The position numbers were made by a program, and so were the translations under genes. 64,000 nt of DNA from Paenibacillus sp. MSJ-34 (lineage in GTDB: Bacteria; Bacillota; Bacilli; Paenibacillales; Paenibacillaceae). The DNA lies in NCBI RefSeq assembly GCF_018918005.1, contig NZ_JAHLPR010000012.1, positions 1-64,000 on the forward strand. Direction: 5' to 3'. Each line of letters starts with the position of its first letter. The stretch's first letter is position 1. The notes beneath the pieces are model-generated. The model was given only the letters and a program-made list of their open reading frames with translations, did no database searches and was not told the DNA's origin. Positions 24,762 through 32,767 of the stretch are shown here, in pieces.

Positions 24762-25435
24762 AAAGCGAATGCAATGCCAGGCCCCCCTGTCCGCGATGCA
24801 AACGGTTCATGCGTAAAGCTGCGTCTTCATGCGACTTGGCGGATCCAGAATCCGTTAAATTGGCTAAATGAGCGTTTTTTCAGTGATTGATGGACACACG
24901 TTCCGTTATTCGCCCCAGAACAGGCCCAAAAAAGACGATTTGTCACAGATAACTGCTTCTCTGTCCTCCAACTTGCCGAAAAGGGCGCGTTTTTGCCAAA
25001 TAAGGGTTTCTCTGTCCGCATTGCGACATTAGCGTTGCAATCATCTTCTTCCGGGATGTGTGCCACGAAAATATAACGGATTTCCAAGGTCTTATTTTTC
25101 AAAATCAAGTCGATTTTTTGAAGGTAACGGATTTTCGAACCGTTAACAAGGCGCGATTGGCCTGAGAGTCCTCATTTTTGTAAAGTTTCGACAAAATAGA
25201 GCCCTCAAAATCCGCTAACTTCGCCAAAACAGCGTTATTGGGTAAAATAAGACCTCCAAAGTCCGTTCACTTTCGCTTATCCCTATCGGCAATTATCGGC
25301 TTGAAACGCAGTAATCCTTCTGTCCTCCGGCTTGCCGAAAAGGGCGCATTTTTGCCAAATAAGGGTTCCTCTGTCCGCATTCCGACATTAGCGTTGCAAG
25401 GTTTTGTTCACGAGACGGATGCTCAGCGGATCGCC
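24762..25435. repeat. Intergenic repeat mosaic (families A and B)
   Basis: No gene. The stretch is built from repeats. A family-A-like block (about 24869-25040) ends in an 80-bp segment (24954-25040) that recurs in direct orientation at 25316-25400 at roughly 90 percent identity, with GCCGAAAAGGGCGC and GCCAAATAAGGGTT shared. Between them lies family B copy 1, 25033-25313. Confidence 0.75.
25033..25313. repeat. Dispersed intergenic repeat family B, copy 1
   Basis: About 280 bp that align with 49504-49786. Shared segments include ATATAACGGATTTCC, AACGGATTTTCGAACCGTTA, AGTTTCGACAAAA, TAGAGCCCTCAAAATCCGCT, GCGTTATTGG and GCTTGAAACGCAGTAA. The inner AACGGATTTTCGAACCGTT portion can form a hairpin. 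Confidence 0.8.
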
Positions 25436-25474
25436 AAAAAGTCCCGCAACGACGCCTCTGCGCCTTGCGGGACT
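25436..25474 (-). terminator. Intrinsic terminator after the VanZ-RDD gene
   Basis: On the minus strand AGTCCCGCAA pairs with TTGCGGGACT and is followed by TTTTTGG. It begins 7 nt past the gene's stop codon. Confidence 0.88.
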
Positions 25475-25480
25475 CTTCTT

Positions 25481-26644
25481 TTATCGATCGCCGTCTGCCG
25501 CCGATTTCTGCTCGATAATATGGCCCGTTTTGCTTATTTTTTCGTAAAACAGCCTTTTATCTTTCCCGAAAAAGTGCAGCGCCGCATGAATCGCCGCGAT
25601 GAAGAACAGAACAAACGACAATCCTGCAAACATCAAGGATACGATCGGGTTCCCCCGGTTGTAATCGAACCCGACGGCCAGCAAGTAGAAGATTCCGCCA
25701 ACCCCGTAATACAAGATCCCGTATCGCACAGCCAGCTCGCCGATGCCGACGCGCGCGCTCCGGCCGACCAGACGGATGCGCAGCAGCCATTTGCCAAACG
25801 TCATCCCTTTCGTGACATACGGAAGGACGATAAAATACAACAAGACGGCCAGCACGATTCCGCCCGGATGATCGTAGAAATTCCACAACAAGTACGATCT
25901 AACGCCGGGAGAACGGCGATAGGCCGGATCCAACAGCCGCATCACGGCCGCAATGAGAAACCAATCGACCCCAAAGGCGATAAATCGGCGGATCAAACCG
26001 ACTTTCATTGCGGATAAATCCACGTGCGCATCCAGCTTGTCCGAGCGGGGCATAAAAAAGGTAAACATCGGCGCGACCCAATATCCGACGGCGCCTCCGG
26101 CCGTATTCAACATGAGATCGTCGACGTCGAATATTCGGTAGGGGCACGGATATATTCCGTAAATTCCCGTCCGCTGCGTTACTTCGAAGAAGAGCGACAC
26201 GCCAAACGTAATGAGGACGGTCGAGATCCATTGCCGGCGGAAATAATAGCGCAAATAGACGCCCAAAGGCAGCAGCAAAATAAAATTATACGCCGCTTGC
26301 AGAAAGGCCCGTTCCCTCAAAACGGATAAGTACGTGTCAGGCCTGGCCCATGAAACGTTCGTTTCCCGCAGAAAATCGCGGACGAACTCGAACGGAACCA
26401 GTTGCGCAAACGAAGCGTCCGGGCCGTAAGCCCGGCACGTATCGGACGTTTGCGGCAGCGGAAGCACGACAAGAAAAAACGCGGTCATTCCGTACAATAA
26501 AAGCGAATATAAAATAAATGATCTGATATAGTTCACATAACCGTATTTCCGGTATTGAAAAATCAAAAACGGGATTAACAACATCATTGCAACGATGGGA
26601 AAGAAAAGAAATGCCGTTCTTATCGGAATCAAATACGTTTCCAA
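25481..26644 (-). CDS. VanZ-like / RDD domain membrane protein
   Basis: A 387-residue polytopic membrane protein. The N-terminal half (about 1-200) has five membrane segments in the VanZ-like pattern (VPFEFVRDFL, NFILLLPLGVYLRYY, SLFFEVTQ, FDVDDLMLNTAGGAVGYW). The C-terminal part (about 215-370) is an RDD domain beginning RRFIAFGVDWFLIAAVM. VanZ-like proteins are linked to glycopeptide tolerance and RDD domains to ion transport, but neither role is shown here. The start is TTG with GGCGGTGA upstream. It lies 37 bp after the glycosyltransferase gene and ends at a strong terminator, so the two are probably one transcript. Confidence 0.85.
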   Translation of the reverse strand: METYLIPIRTAFLFFPIVAMMLLIPFLIFQYRKYGYVNYIRSFILYSLLLYGMTAFFLVVLPLPQTSDTCRAYGPDASFAQLVPFEFVRDFLRETNVSWARPDTYLSVLRERAFLQAAYNFILLLPLGVYLRYYFRRQWISTVLITFGVSLFFEVTQRTGIYGIYPCPYRIFDVDDLMLNTAGGAVGYWVAPMFTFFMPRSDKLDAHVDLSAMKVGLIRRFIAFGVDWFLIAAVMRLLDPAYRRSPGVRSYLLWNFYDHPGGIVLAVLLYFIVLPYVTKGMTFGKWLLRIRLVGRSARVGIGELAVRYGILYYGVGGIFYLLAVGFDYNRGNPIVSLMFAGLSFVLFFIAAIHAALHFFGKDKRLFYEKISKTGHIIEQKSAADGDR

Positions 26645-26681
26645 GATGTCACCGCCTGATGGATTGAACGCCTGCCCGCGC

Positions 26682-27803
26682 TTAGTGCTGCAACGTCATC
26701 TTCGAGCGAATCGTATGCAATACGTCGGTCACAATGCATTCGGAAGCGCGATCCGATGCCAATTCGGCAAGCCGCTGCTTCATTCGCCGCATTTGTTCCG
26801 GATCGGACAGCAGCGCCGTCGCTTGCAACGTGAACCGTTCAAAATCGTTGGAGACGATGGCCGCTCCTTTCCCCGCCAAATATTTGGCATTCTCCCTTTC
26901 CTGGCCGGGGAACGGCTTGAAAATAAGCGGAGGCATATTCATTTGGATCGCTTCCGACAACGTGATTCCGCCCGCTTTCGTTACGGCGCAATCCGCGACC
27001 GCCATTAGCTCATGCATATTTTCCACATAGCCCAGCAGCTTTATCCGCGGTTCTCCTTGAAGAGAAGCCGTCAAATTGGTTTTCAGCCGTTCGTTTTTCC
27101 CGCAAACGACAACGACTTGATTGCCCGGGATCGCTGCCAGCTTCCGTACGATCCGTTCCGTGAACTGCATGACGCCGTAAGCCCCGGCCAGAACAAGCGT
27201 CGTACGCATATTCGGATTCAAATCGTATTTTCGTCTAATTTCTTCTAAATTTTGCGTTTCGTAAAAAGAATGCCGGATCGGAATCCCGCTCGTCTTCACT
27301 TGATCGGCCGGTATGCCCTGCTCGATCATCTTGTCGCGCAATTCGTCCGTCGCAACGTAAAACTTATCGTTCTTGGACAAAATCCAGCGGTTATGCAAAG
27401 CGAAATCGGTTAGAACGGTAAATGTCGGCACGACCGCGCCGACATAACGGCAAATTTCCGATACGTCCAAATGCGGGAACGTGCTAATAATGGCGTCGGG
27501 ACGTTCCGTCGAGATCAATTCCTTCAATTTCCTCGCCCCGAGCGAAAAAACGGGCTTAATCAAACGATTTTCCGACGTCATATTTCTTGTCGCATAATAA
27601 CTCCAACCGTAATAATCCAGTCCCGTCGTTGACAGCATGCTGCTCTTCAAGTATACGTACTTGATGGCTGAATTTAAGAAAGGGTGGGCTTCGGCAAGCA
27701 AATCCAACACCTGCACCGAGCGGACGCCTTGTCGCACGAATTGTTGCCGCAACGCGCCCGCGGCTTGATTGTGCCCTTCTCCGTAACTCGCCGTTAAAAT
27801 CAT
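26682..27803 (-). CDS. MGDG-synthase-fold glycosyltransferase (UgtP-like), copy 1
   Basis: A GT28-type glycosyltransferase of about 373 residues. The MGDG synthase N-domain motif ILTASYGEGHNQAAGAL is at the start, and the C-terminal nucleotide-sugar site includes KAGGITLSEAIQMNMP and FPGQERENAKYL. Family members add glucose or galactose to diacylglycerol or act in lipoteichoic-acid anchor synthesis. I place the start at the ATG at 27803, with GGAAAG upstream, because the fold begins there; the ORF extends to 27836. A second family member is at 45772-46986. Confidence 0.9.
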   Translation of the reverse strand: MILTASYGEGHNQAAGALRQQFVRQGVRSVQVLDLLAEAHPFLNSAIKYVYLKSSMLSTTGLDYYGWSYYATRNMTSENRLIKPVFSLGARKLKELISTERPDAIISTFPHLDVSEICRYVGAVVPTFTVLTDFALHNRWILSKNDKFYVATDELRDKMIEQGIPADQVKTSGIPIRHSFYETQNLEEIRRKYDLNPNMRTTLVLAGAYGVMQFTERIVRKLAAIPGNQVVVVCGKNERLKTNLTASLQGEPRIKLLGYVENMHELMAVADCAVTKAGGITLSEAIQMNMPPLIFKPFPGQERENAKYLAGKGAAIVSNDFERFTLQATALLSDPEQMRRMKQRLAELASDRASECIVTDVLHTIRSKMTLQH

Positions 27804-28179
27804 AATTTTACACTTTCCATATAGGTCAGTGTCCATAAATCAGTGACCCCCCCTTAGAATGAAACAAAGGAACGCGCTTAAAGCAGCAATATCCTTACAA
27901 AAATATTCTAAAACGGATGGTACTGCAATACAAGTTGTTACGGTAAAGAACGGCTGGTAATTTTATGCCTTTTACCGCTTCCGGGCGTTTGGCGGTTTAT
28001 TGTTGCGATCGGTTATAGTGTGGGGAATCGGCAATACGGTTATTCACAAAGCGGAGCGCTTGGCTAAAATCCCCGTAAATCCGGCAAAAAATCTTTTCTT
28101 ATAGGGCGGTTTGTTATATAATCTTTGTCAACCAATTCGGACAGTGTATCGACAAATCGTTGAAAGGCGGTGAATGCGT
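27804..28179. other. Divergent intergenic region with tetR promoter
   Basis: Between the glycosyltransferase and TetR genes. A plus-strand TATAAT at 28117-28122 is the likely -10 of the TetR gene. A CCCCCCC run lies at 27847-27853. No RNA gene or operator palindrome was recognised. Confidence 0.5.
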
Positions 28180-29076
28180 TTGAGCGATAAAATAACGGAT
28201 CAGAAAAAACAAATTTTGACGACGGCCGCGAAACTGTTTTCGACAAAAGGCTTTCATCTCACTTCCATGCAGGAAATCGCGGAAATAACCGGAATATCCA
28301 AGGGCAGCATGTATTTGCACTTCCGGTCGAAAGATGAGCTGCTTCTCAGCATCTTCAAGTTTTATTTTCAACAAATCAAAGAACGCATCCTTCTGATCGA
28401 ACGGGACGCCCACATTAGCGCAAAAGATAAATTTATCGCGCAATTGGAAGCGATGCTTCATCAATTTATCGATTTCCACGACTTCTACGCGATGCAGGAT
28501 CAAGACAAATCCCATATCGCCAACAAAGCGGTTCATGCTTACATGCGCGAAATCAAATTCGAGACGCTGGAATGGGCGGAGAAAACGTTGTGCGCCGTAT
28601 ACGGGGAAGAATTGAAACCGTACGCAACCGATTGCGCCCTCCTCTTAAACGGTTTGATGATGCCTTATCTGCGGCTTATCTATAAGGAACAAATCCCTCT
28701 CGATCTAACCAAGACAGCCCGGTTCATCGTGCGGCAAATGGATTACATCGTGGTCGGATTGCTGCGGGAGACGCCGGCTCCGCTTGTCTCGACCAACGTA
28801 TGGAACGCTTATCAACAATATTTGCAAAAAACGGATAAACCCCATCCGCTCGTCATCGTCAAGTATATGAAAGACAATTTGGAAAGTTTGCCGCTTGAGC
28901 TGGAGCAATTTGAATTAGCGTATCAAACGCTGCATATTCTGGAACAAGAACTAATGGAGCTTAAACCGCGCAAAGCGATATTGCGGGGCATGCTCGGCAA
29001 TTTAAAGGAATTGAAGCAGTTAGAGCCTCTCACGAACAAGTTGAACGATTCGATCTATGCGCATCATATGGAATGA
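28180..29076 (+). CDS. TetR/AcrR family transcriptional regulator
   Basis: About 298 residues, longer than the usual 190-220. The DNA-binding domain is at about 5-60 (AAKLFSTKGFHLTSMQEIAE, ISKGSMYLHFRSKDEL). The ligand domain is followed by an extra helical C-terminal section (about 210-298, with LELEQFELAYQTLHILEQEL) that looks like a coiled coil or a fused dimerisation module. I prefer the TTG at 28180, since AAAGGCGGTGA directly abuts the ATG at 28174 and is better spaced for the TTG. It is divergent from the glycosyltransferase/VanZ pair, a plausible target. Confidence 0.88.
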   Translation: MSDKITDQKKQILTTAAKLFSTKGFHLTSMQEIAEITGISKGSMYLHFRSKDELLLSIFKFYFQQIKERILLIERDAHISAKDKFIAQLEAMLHQFIDFHDFYAMQDQDKSHIANKAVHAYMREIKFETLEWAEKTLCAVYGEELKPYATDCALLLNGLMMPYLRLIYKEQIPLDLTKTARFIVRQMDYIVVGLLRETPAPLVSTNVWNAYQQYLQKTDKPHPLVIVKYMKDNLESLPLELEQFELAYQTLHILEQELMELKPRKAILRGMLGNLKELKQLEPLTNKLNDSIYAHHME

Positions 29077-29077
29077 C

Positions 29078-29111
29078 GGCTGCATCGCATGTTGATGCGG
29101 CCGGTTTTTTT
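29078..29111 (+). terminator. Intrinsic terminator after tetR
   Basis: GGCTGCATC pairs with GATGCGGCC over a 7-nt loop, then GG and seven Ts, immediately after the TetR stop. Confidence 0.88.
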
Positions 29112-29188
29112 CCCCGCACTTCTCAGTCCCTCCCGCTCTCTTTTCATCTACTATAGAGGTTTGACCCCATCTTGTTACGTCATAATTT

Positions 29189-29278
29189 TGTCAAATTATC
29201 TAACATTTTAAGTGAAATTCGTTTTAATCGCCTTTATAATCTCTCTAAATTATAAATTTTATGTTAGATTGTCTGACA
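29189..29278 (+). promoter_or_regulatory. amt promoter flanked by two GlnR/TnrA boxes
   Basis: Box 1, TGTCAAATTATCTAACA (29189-29205), matches the TGTNANAWWWTMTNACA consensus exactly. Box 2, TGTTAGATTGTCTGACA (29262-29278), deviates at one position. Between them is a -10 TATAAT (29235-29240) with a GTGAAA -35-like hexamer 17 nt upstream. With transcription starting near 29247, box 1 is centred near -50, the usual activating position, and box 2 near +23, a repressing position. Confidence 0.78.
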
Positions 29279-29292
29279 GGGAGATGAAGAGA

Positions 29293-30666
29293 ATGAAAAA
29301 ACGATTTTTAGCAAAACATGCACTCGCCGTCGGAACGGCTCTCGGTTTCATCGGGTTGTTTCCAATTGGTTCGGGACGCGCGTCCGCGGCGGAAGAAACG
29401 AGCGTGCAAGCGGTCAGCATCGGGCTGGATGCCCTTTGGGTCATGATATCGGCGATTCTGGTCCTTTTTATGCAAGGGGGATTCATTCTTCTTGAATCGG
29501 GCTCGACGCGGATGAAGAACGCGGGCCATGTAGCAGGGAAAACGATTTTCACGGTTGGGCTTTGCAGCTTGATATACTGGGCCGTCGGTTACGGCTTGAT
29601 CTTCGGAGAAAGCGGCAACCTCTTCATCGGTTGGGGAGACTTCTTCTTCAACTCGCAAGCGGCGGACGGACTTCCGCCAACCGTTTTCTTTACGTTCCAA
29701 CTGGCCTTCGCGGCCATCTCCCTGTCGATCGCATGGGGCGGATTTGCCGAGCGGGCGAAGCTTTCCGTGTATCTCATCTTTACCGTATTGTTCACAGCTA
29801 TCGTCTACCCGGTTATTGCGCATTGGATCTGGGGCGGGGGCTGGCTTGCGGAACACGGCAAACAAGATTTCGCCGGTTCGACAGTCGTCCATTTGACGGG
29901 AGCGATGGCCGCGCTCGCAGGCACGATTTTATTAAGGCCTCGTATCGGAAAATTCAACAAAGACGGTTCGCCCAATGAGATCAAAGGGCATAACCAAGTA
30001 TATACGACTTTGGGCGTTCTCATTCTGTGGGTCGGCTGGTTCGGGTTTAATGCGGGAAGCACACTCTCCGTCGGCGACGGATTCTTCGGATTCGTGGCAA
30101 TGAACACCCAGCTTGCAACCGGCGCCGGCGCCGTTGCCGCACTCGCCGTCAGTTGGATGTGGAACGGGAAAGCGGATATCCCCACACTGTTAAACGGTAC
30201 TTTGGCCGGATTGGTCGCGATCACCGCGTCTTGCGCGTTTGTCGATCCTTGGGCGGCGATCGTGATCGGCCTTATCGCAGGCGCGATCGTCTTCTTCAGC
30301 GCCAAAATGTTCGAGAAATGGAGAATCGACGATCCGATCTTCGCTTTATCCGTCCACGGGATGGCAGGAATTTGGGGGACGCTGGCCAACGGTATTTTCG
30401 CAACGAGCGAATTGGCGGAAAAGGTCGGCGTCGGCAAAGGCGGCTTGATCGCGACGGGAAGCTTCGACCAACTATGGGTGCAAATATACGGCGTCATTGC
30501 CGCCGGCGGTTTTGCGTTTGCCGTTTCGTTCCTTATTTTATTCGCAATCAAGAACATATCCGGCCTTCGCGTTCATGAGGAACAAGAAATTGTCGGCCTC
30601 GATTTGAGCGAGCACGGCGAATACGGATACCCGGAACAGATGAAACATGCTCAGCAAAACATGTAG
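29293..30666 (+). CDS. amt: Ammonium transporter
   Basis: A 457-residue Amt/MEP/Rh channel protein for ammonium uptake. A cleavable signal peptide (about 1-31, ending GRASA) precedes eleven membrane segments. The pore histidines are in VHLTGAMAALAG (about residue 201) and SVHGMAGIWG (about 354). Of the in-frame ATGs, 29293 has GGGAG nine nt upstream and is preferred over 29284 and the implausible 29212. It is followed by the DUF294 gene at 13 bp; there is no glnK PII gene. Two GlnR/TnrA boxes imply nitrogen control. Confidence 0.95.
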   Translation: MKKRFLAKHALAVGTALGFIGLFPIGSGRASAAEETSVQAVSIGLDALWVMISAILVLFMQGGFILLESGSTRMKNAGHVAGKTIFTVGLCSLIYWAVGYGLIFGESGNLFIGWGDFFFNSQAADGLPPTVFFTFQLAFAAISLSIAWGGFAERAKLSVYLIFTVLFTAIVYPVIAHWIWGGGWLAEHGKQDFAGSTVVHLTGAMAALAGTILLRPRIGKFNKDGSPNEIKGHNQVYTTLGVLILWVGWFGFNAGSTLSVGDGFFGFVAMNTQLATGAGAVAALAVSWMWNGKADIPTLLNGTLAGLVAITASCAFVDPWAAIVIGLIAGAIVFFSAKMFEKWRIDDPIFALSVHGMAGIWGTLANGIFATSELAEKVGVGKGGLIATGSFDQLWVQIYGVIAAGGFAFAVSFLILFAIKNISGLRVHEEQEIVGLDLSEHGEYGYPEQMKHAQQNM

Positions 30667-30679
30667 CAGGAGGGGTGTC

Positions 30680-31771
30680 ATGCCATTGCCGCCGCTACAA
30701 CTTCTTAACCCAATTATCGATGCGGCTCCCGATCTTGAGCAGCTTAGCCAGTTAAGAAAATCGCTAACGGCCATGCTTACGGTAAGCGTCAATCGCAACG
30801 GACCGGAAGGTTATGCATTGCATGCGCAATGGAACGAAATTCAAGATCGTCTCATCAGCCGGGCGGTTCGGCTCGCCGAGACAGAGTTGGAGCTTCAAGG
30901 ACGAATTGCTCCATGCCCTTATACGTTTGTTCTGTTCGGAAGCGGCGGACGCGGGGAACAATGCTATGCGAGCGATCAAGATAACGGCATCCTGTACGAC
31001 GATCCGCAGCCGGGCCGGGAGGAGGAAGCCGCCGACTACTTCCGGAGGTTAGGAACGGAAATCCAGTTTGCATTGCAATCGATCGGTTACCCGCCATGCC
31101 CCGGCCATGTCGTCTGCGGCAATCGGGAATGGAGCTTACCGATATCGGAGTTGCTTCATAAATGGCAGGTTTGGTTCGCGAATCCCGCTTGGGAACATGT
31201 GCGCTACTTGTTGATTTGCGCGGATATGCGCCCGATAGCGGGACATACGGAATTGGCCGGCAAGGCAATGCGGCGTTTTCACGACACGCTGAAAGATCAT
31301 AAGCCGGTTATCGCCGCCATGCTTCGCAATTCGATGCGGCACCAGCCGGTTCTCGGCCTGTTCGGCAATCTCGTCAAAGTTCCTTACGGCGAGAATGCGG
31401 GCGGAATCGAAATCAAATACGCCATTTATATTCCGTTTATTAACGGCATCCGCTTTCTAAGCATGATGCACGGAATGGCCGCCGCATCGACGATGGAACG
31501 AATCGGCCTATTGCATCAAGCCGGCGTATTCGCCGGGCATGAGGCCGAGAAGCTCCGGGAAATCTTCGCCGTTTGCCTGCATTTAAGAAACATGACGTCA
31601 AAGGCGCACACGCCGGAAGGCTGCTGGCAATCGAGCGGCATTATCGCTGCCGACCGTCTGTCCAAGGAAGTGCGGCATCACATCAGAACATGCGTGCATG
31701 AAGCGAAATGGCTGCAGCAGCGCGTTCTTGCCGAGTATAAAAGTCGGGAAAAAGGAGCCGGATCGACATGA
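30680..31771 (+). CDS. DUF294 nucleotidyltransferase-like protein
   Basis: A 363-residue protein with the DUF294 nucleotidyltransferase fold. The signature FGSGGRGEQCYASDQDNGIL (about residues 93-112) supplies the GS and DxD residues, and a helical DUF294 C-terminal domain covers about 230-360. The fold resembles the catalytic half of the PII uridylyltransferase GlnD. ATG with AGGAGG upstream. It sits between amt and a DnaQ-like exonuclease with ATGA overlap downstream. The target it modifies is unknown; N-terminal CBS domains found in proteobacterial relatives are absent. Confidence 0.88.
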   Translation: MPLPPLQLLNPIIDAAPDLEQLSQLRKSLTAMLTVSVNRNGPEGYALHAQWNEIQDRLISRAVRLAETELELQGRIAPCPYTFVLFGSGGRGEQCYASDQDNGILYDDPQPGREEEAADYFRRLGTEIQFALQSIGYPPCPGHVVCGNREWSLPISELLHKWQVWFANPAWEHVRYLLICADMRPIAGHTELAGKAMRRFHDTLKDHKPVIAAMLRNSMRHQPVLGLFGNLVKVPYGENAGGIEIKYAIYIPFINGIRFLSMMHGMAAASTMERIGLLHQAGVFAGHEAEKLREIFAVCLHLRNMTSKAHTPEGCWQSSGIIAADRLSKEVRHHIRTCVHEAKWLQQRVLAEYKSREKGAGST

Positions 31772-32505
31772 GGACGTGGGGATCGGCCTCGGAAATATGG
31801 AAGCTGTACCGCAAAGGCGGGCTAACCCCGGCCTTCGCCTCGATCTTCGATCTGGAAAGCGCGCAGCAGATTGCATATATCCGGTCGCTTATGAAAGACC
31901 AGGCGCGGTACAATATGGATCATGTATCTCTTTCGGAACTGCAGGCCGTCGTTTTCGATCTGGAGACGACGGGCTTTGCGCCGCAGCAAGGCGACGAGAT
32001 TATTTCGATCGGTGCAGTGGCGCTATACGGCGATAGGTGCGCCGAGAACGAGCTATTTTACAGTTTGGTGAATCCGAATCGAGTCATTCCTCCGCATGTC
32101 GAGCAATTGACATCGATAACGAACGAGTTGGCAAGTCAAGCGCCCGGCCTGATCGAAGCGCTCGGCAAATTTCTCGATTTCGTGCGAAACCGGGTGCTCA
32201 TCGCGCACGGCAGCGGCCACGACAAACGTTTTATTAACGCCGCCCTATGGAAGACGTCCCGGGTCATGTCGCAGCATCGGGTGCTCGACACGATGATCGT
32301 TGCCTCCAAACTGTATCCCGAACGCCAAGGCTCGACGTTGGACGATTGGCTTCATTATTACGGATTGGACAACGCCGGGCGTCATCACTCTCTGCAAGAT
32401 TCGCTCATGACGGCCAAGTTATGGCTCGCGTTGATGGACGATGTCCGCAGCCGTCAAGACGTGAAGACGCTAGGCGAACTGTACGCTTTTCTGGGACAAG
32501 AATAA
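31768..32505 (+). CDS. DnaQ-like 3'-5' exonuclease
   Basis: A 245-residue DEDDh exonuclease of the PolC/epsilon type. Exo motifs: VVFDLETTGFAPQQGDEIIS (about 61-80), VLIAHGSGHDKRFINAAL (about 147-164) and GRHHSLQDSLMTAKLW (about 203-218). The first 55 residues are an extra helical region. Start ATG overlaps the DUF294 stop (ATGA). Exonuclease and DUF294 genes are a known pair next to solute transporters in other bacteria; why they travel with amt here is unknown. Confidence 0.9.
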   Translation: MRTWGSASEIWKLYRKGGLTPAFASIFDLESAQQIAYIRSLMKDQARYNMDHVSLSELQAVVFDLETTGFAPQQGDEIISIGAVALYGDRCAENELFYSLVNPNRVIPPHVEQLTSITNELASQAPGLIEALGKFLDFVRNRVLIAHGSGHDKRFINAALWKTSRVMSQHRVLDTMIVASKLYPERQGSTLDDWLHYYGLDNAGRHHSLQDSLMTAKLWLALMDDVRSRQDVKTLGELYAFLGQE

Positions 32506-32508
32506 AAT

Positions 32509-32536
32509 GAAGGGACTCGCCTAAGCGGGTCCCTTC
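32509..32536. terminator. Convergent terminator between amt operon and metE unit
   Basis: GAAGGGACTCGC, CTAA loop, GCGGGTCCCTTC. It is only 4 nt past the exonuclease stop on the plus strand and 16 nt past the small ORF stop on the minus strand, so it probably serves both. Confidence 0.85.
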
Positions 32537-32551
32537 GCTTTACTCGCAGCT

Positions 32552-32731
32552 TTATTTTCCGTTCAACAATCGGTCGTATGCATGATGCCATCTTGCTTCG
32601 GTTTCTTCTTCCGTTAAAGCTAAATAGTCGAATAAGGTCATCAATCCGTCCCGCTTCATATTGCCCAGCACAAACGCCATCGATTTCTCGTCATGAACAT
32701 GTTGCAAAAAATGAACGATTTCCGGTCTCAT
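32552..32731 (-). CDS. Small 59-residue protein downstream of metE
   Basis: An ORF with ATG at 32731, GGGGAGGGG upstream and TAA at 32552. It begins MRPEIVHFLQHVHDEKSMAF and ends HHAYDRLLNGK, is acidic-amphipathic and predicted helical. It follows metE by 36 bp on the same strand, so it is under the same cobalamin riboswitch. Codon use looks coding. I do not recognise the family; the position suggests a role linked to methionine synthase or one-carbon metabolism, which is inference. Confidence 0.65.
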   Translation of the reverse strand: MRPEIVHFLQHVHDEKSMAFVLGNMKRDGLMTLFDYLALTEEETEARWHHAYDRLLNGK

Positions 32732-32767
32732 TGGTTGCCCCTCCCCGACATTCTCTTATATGGAATG

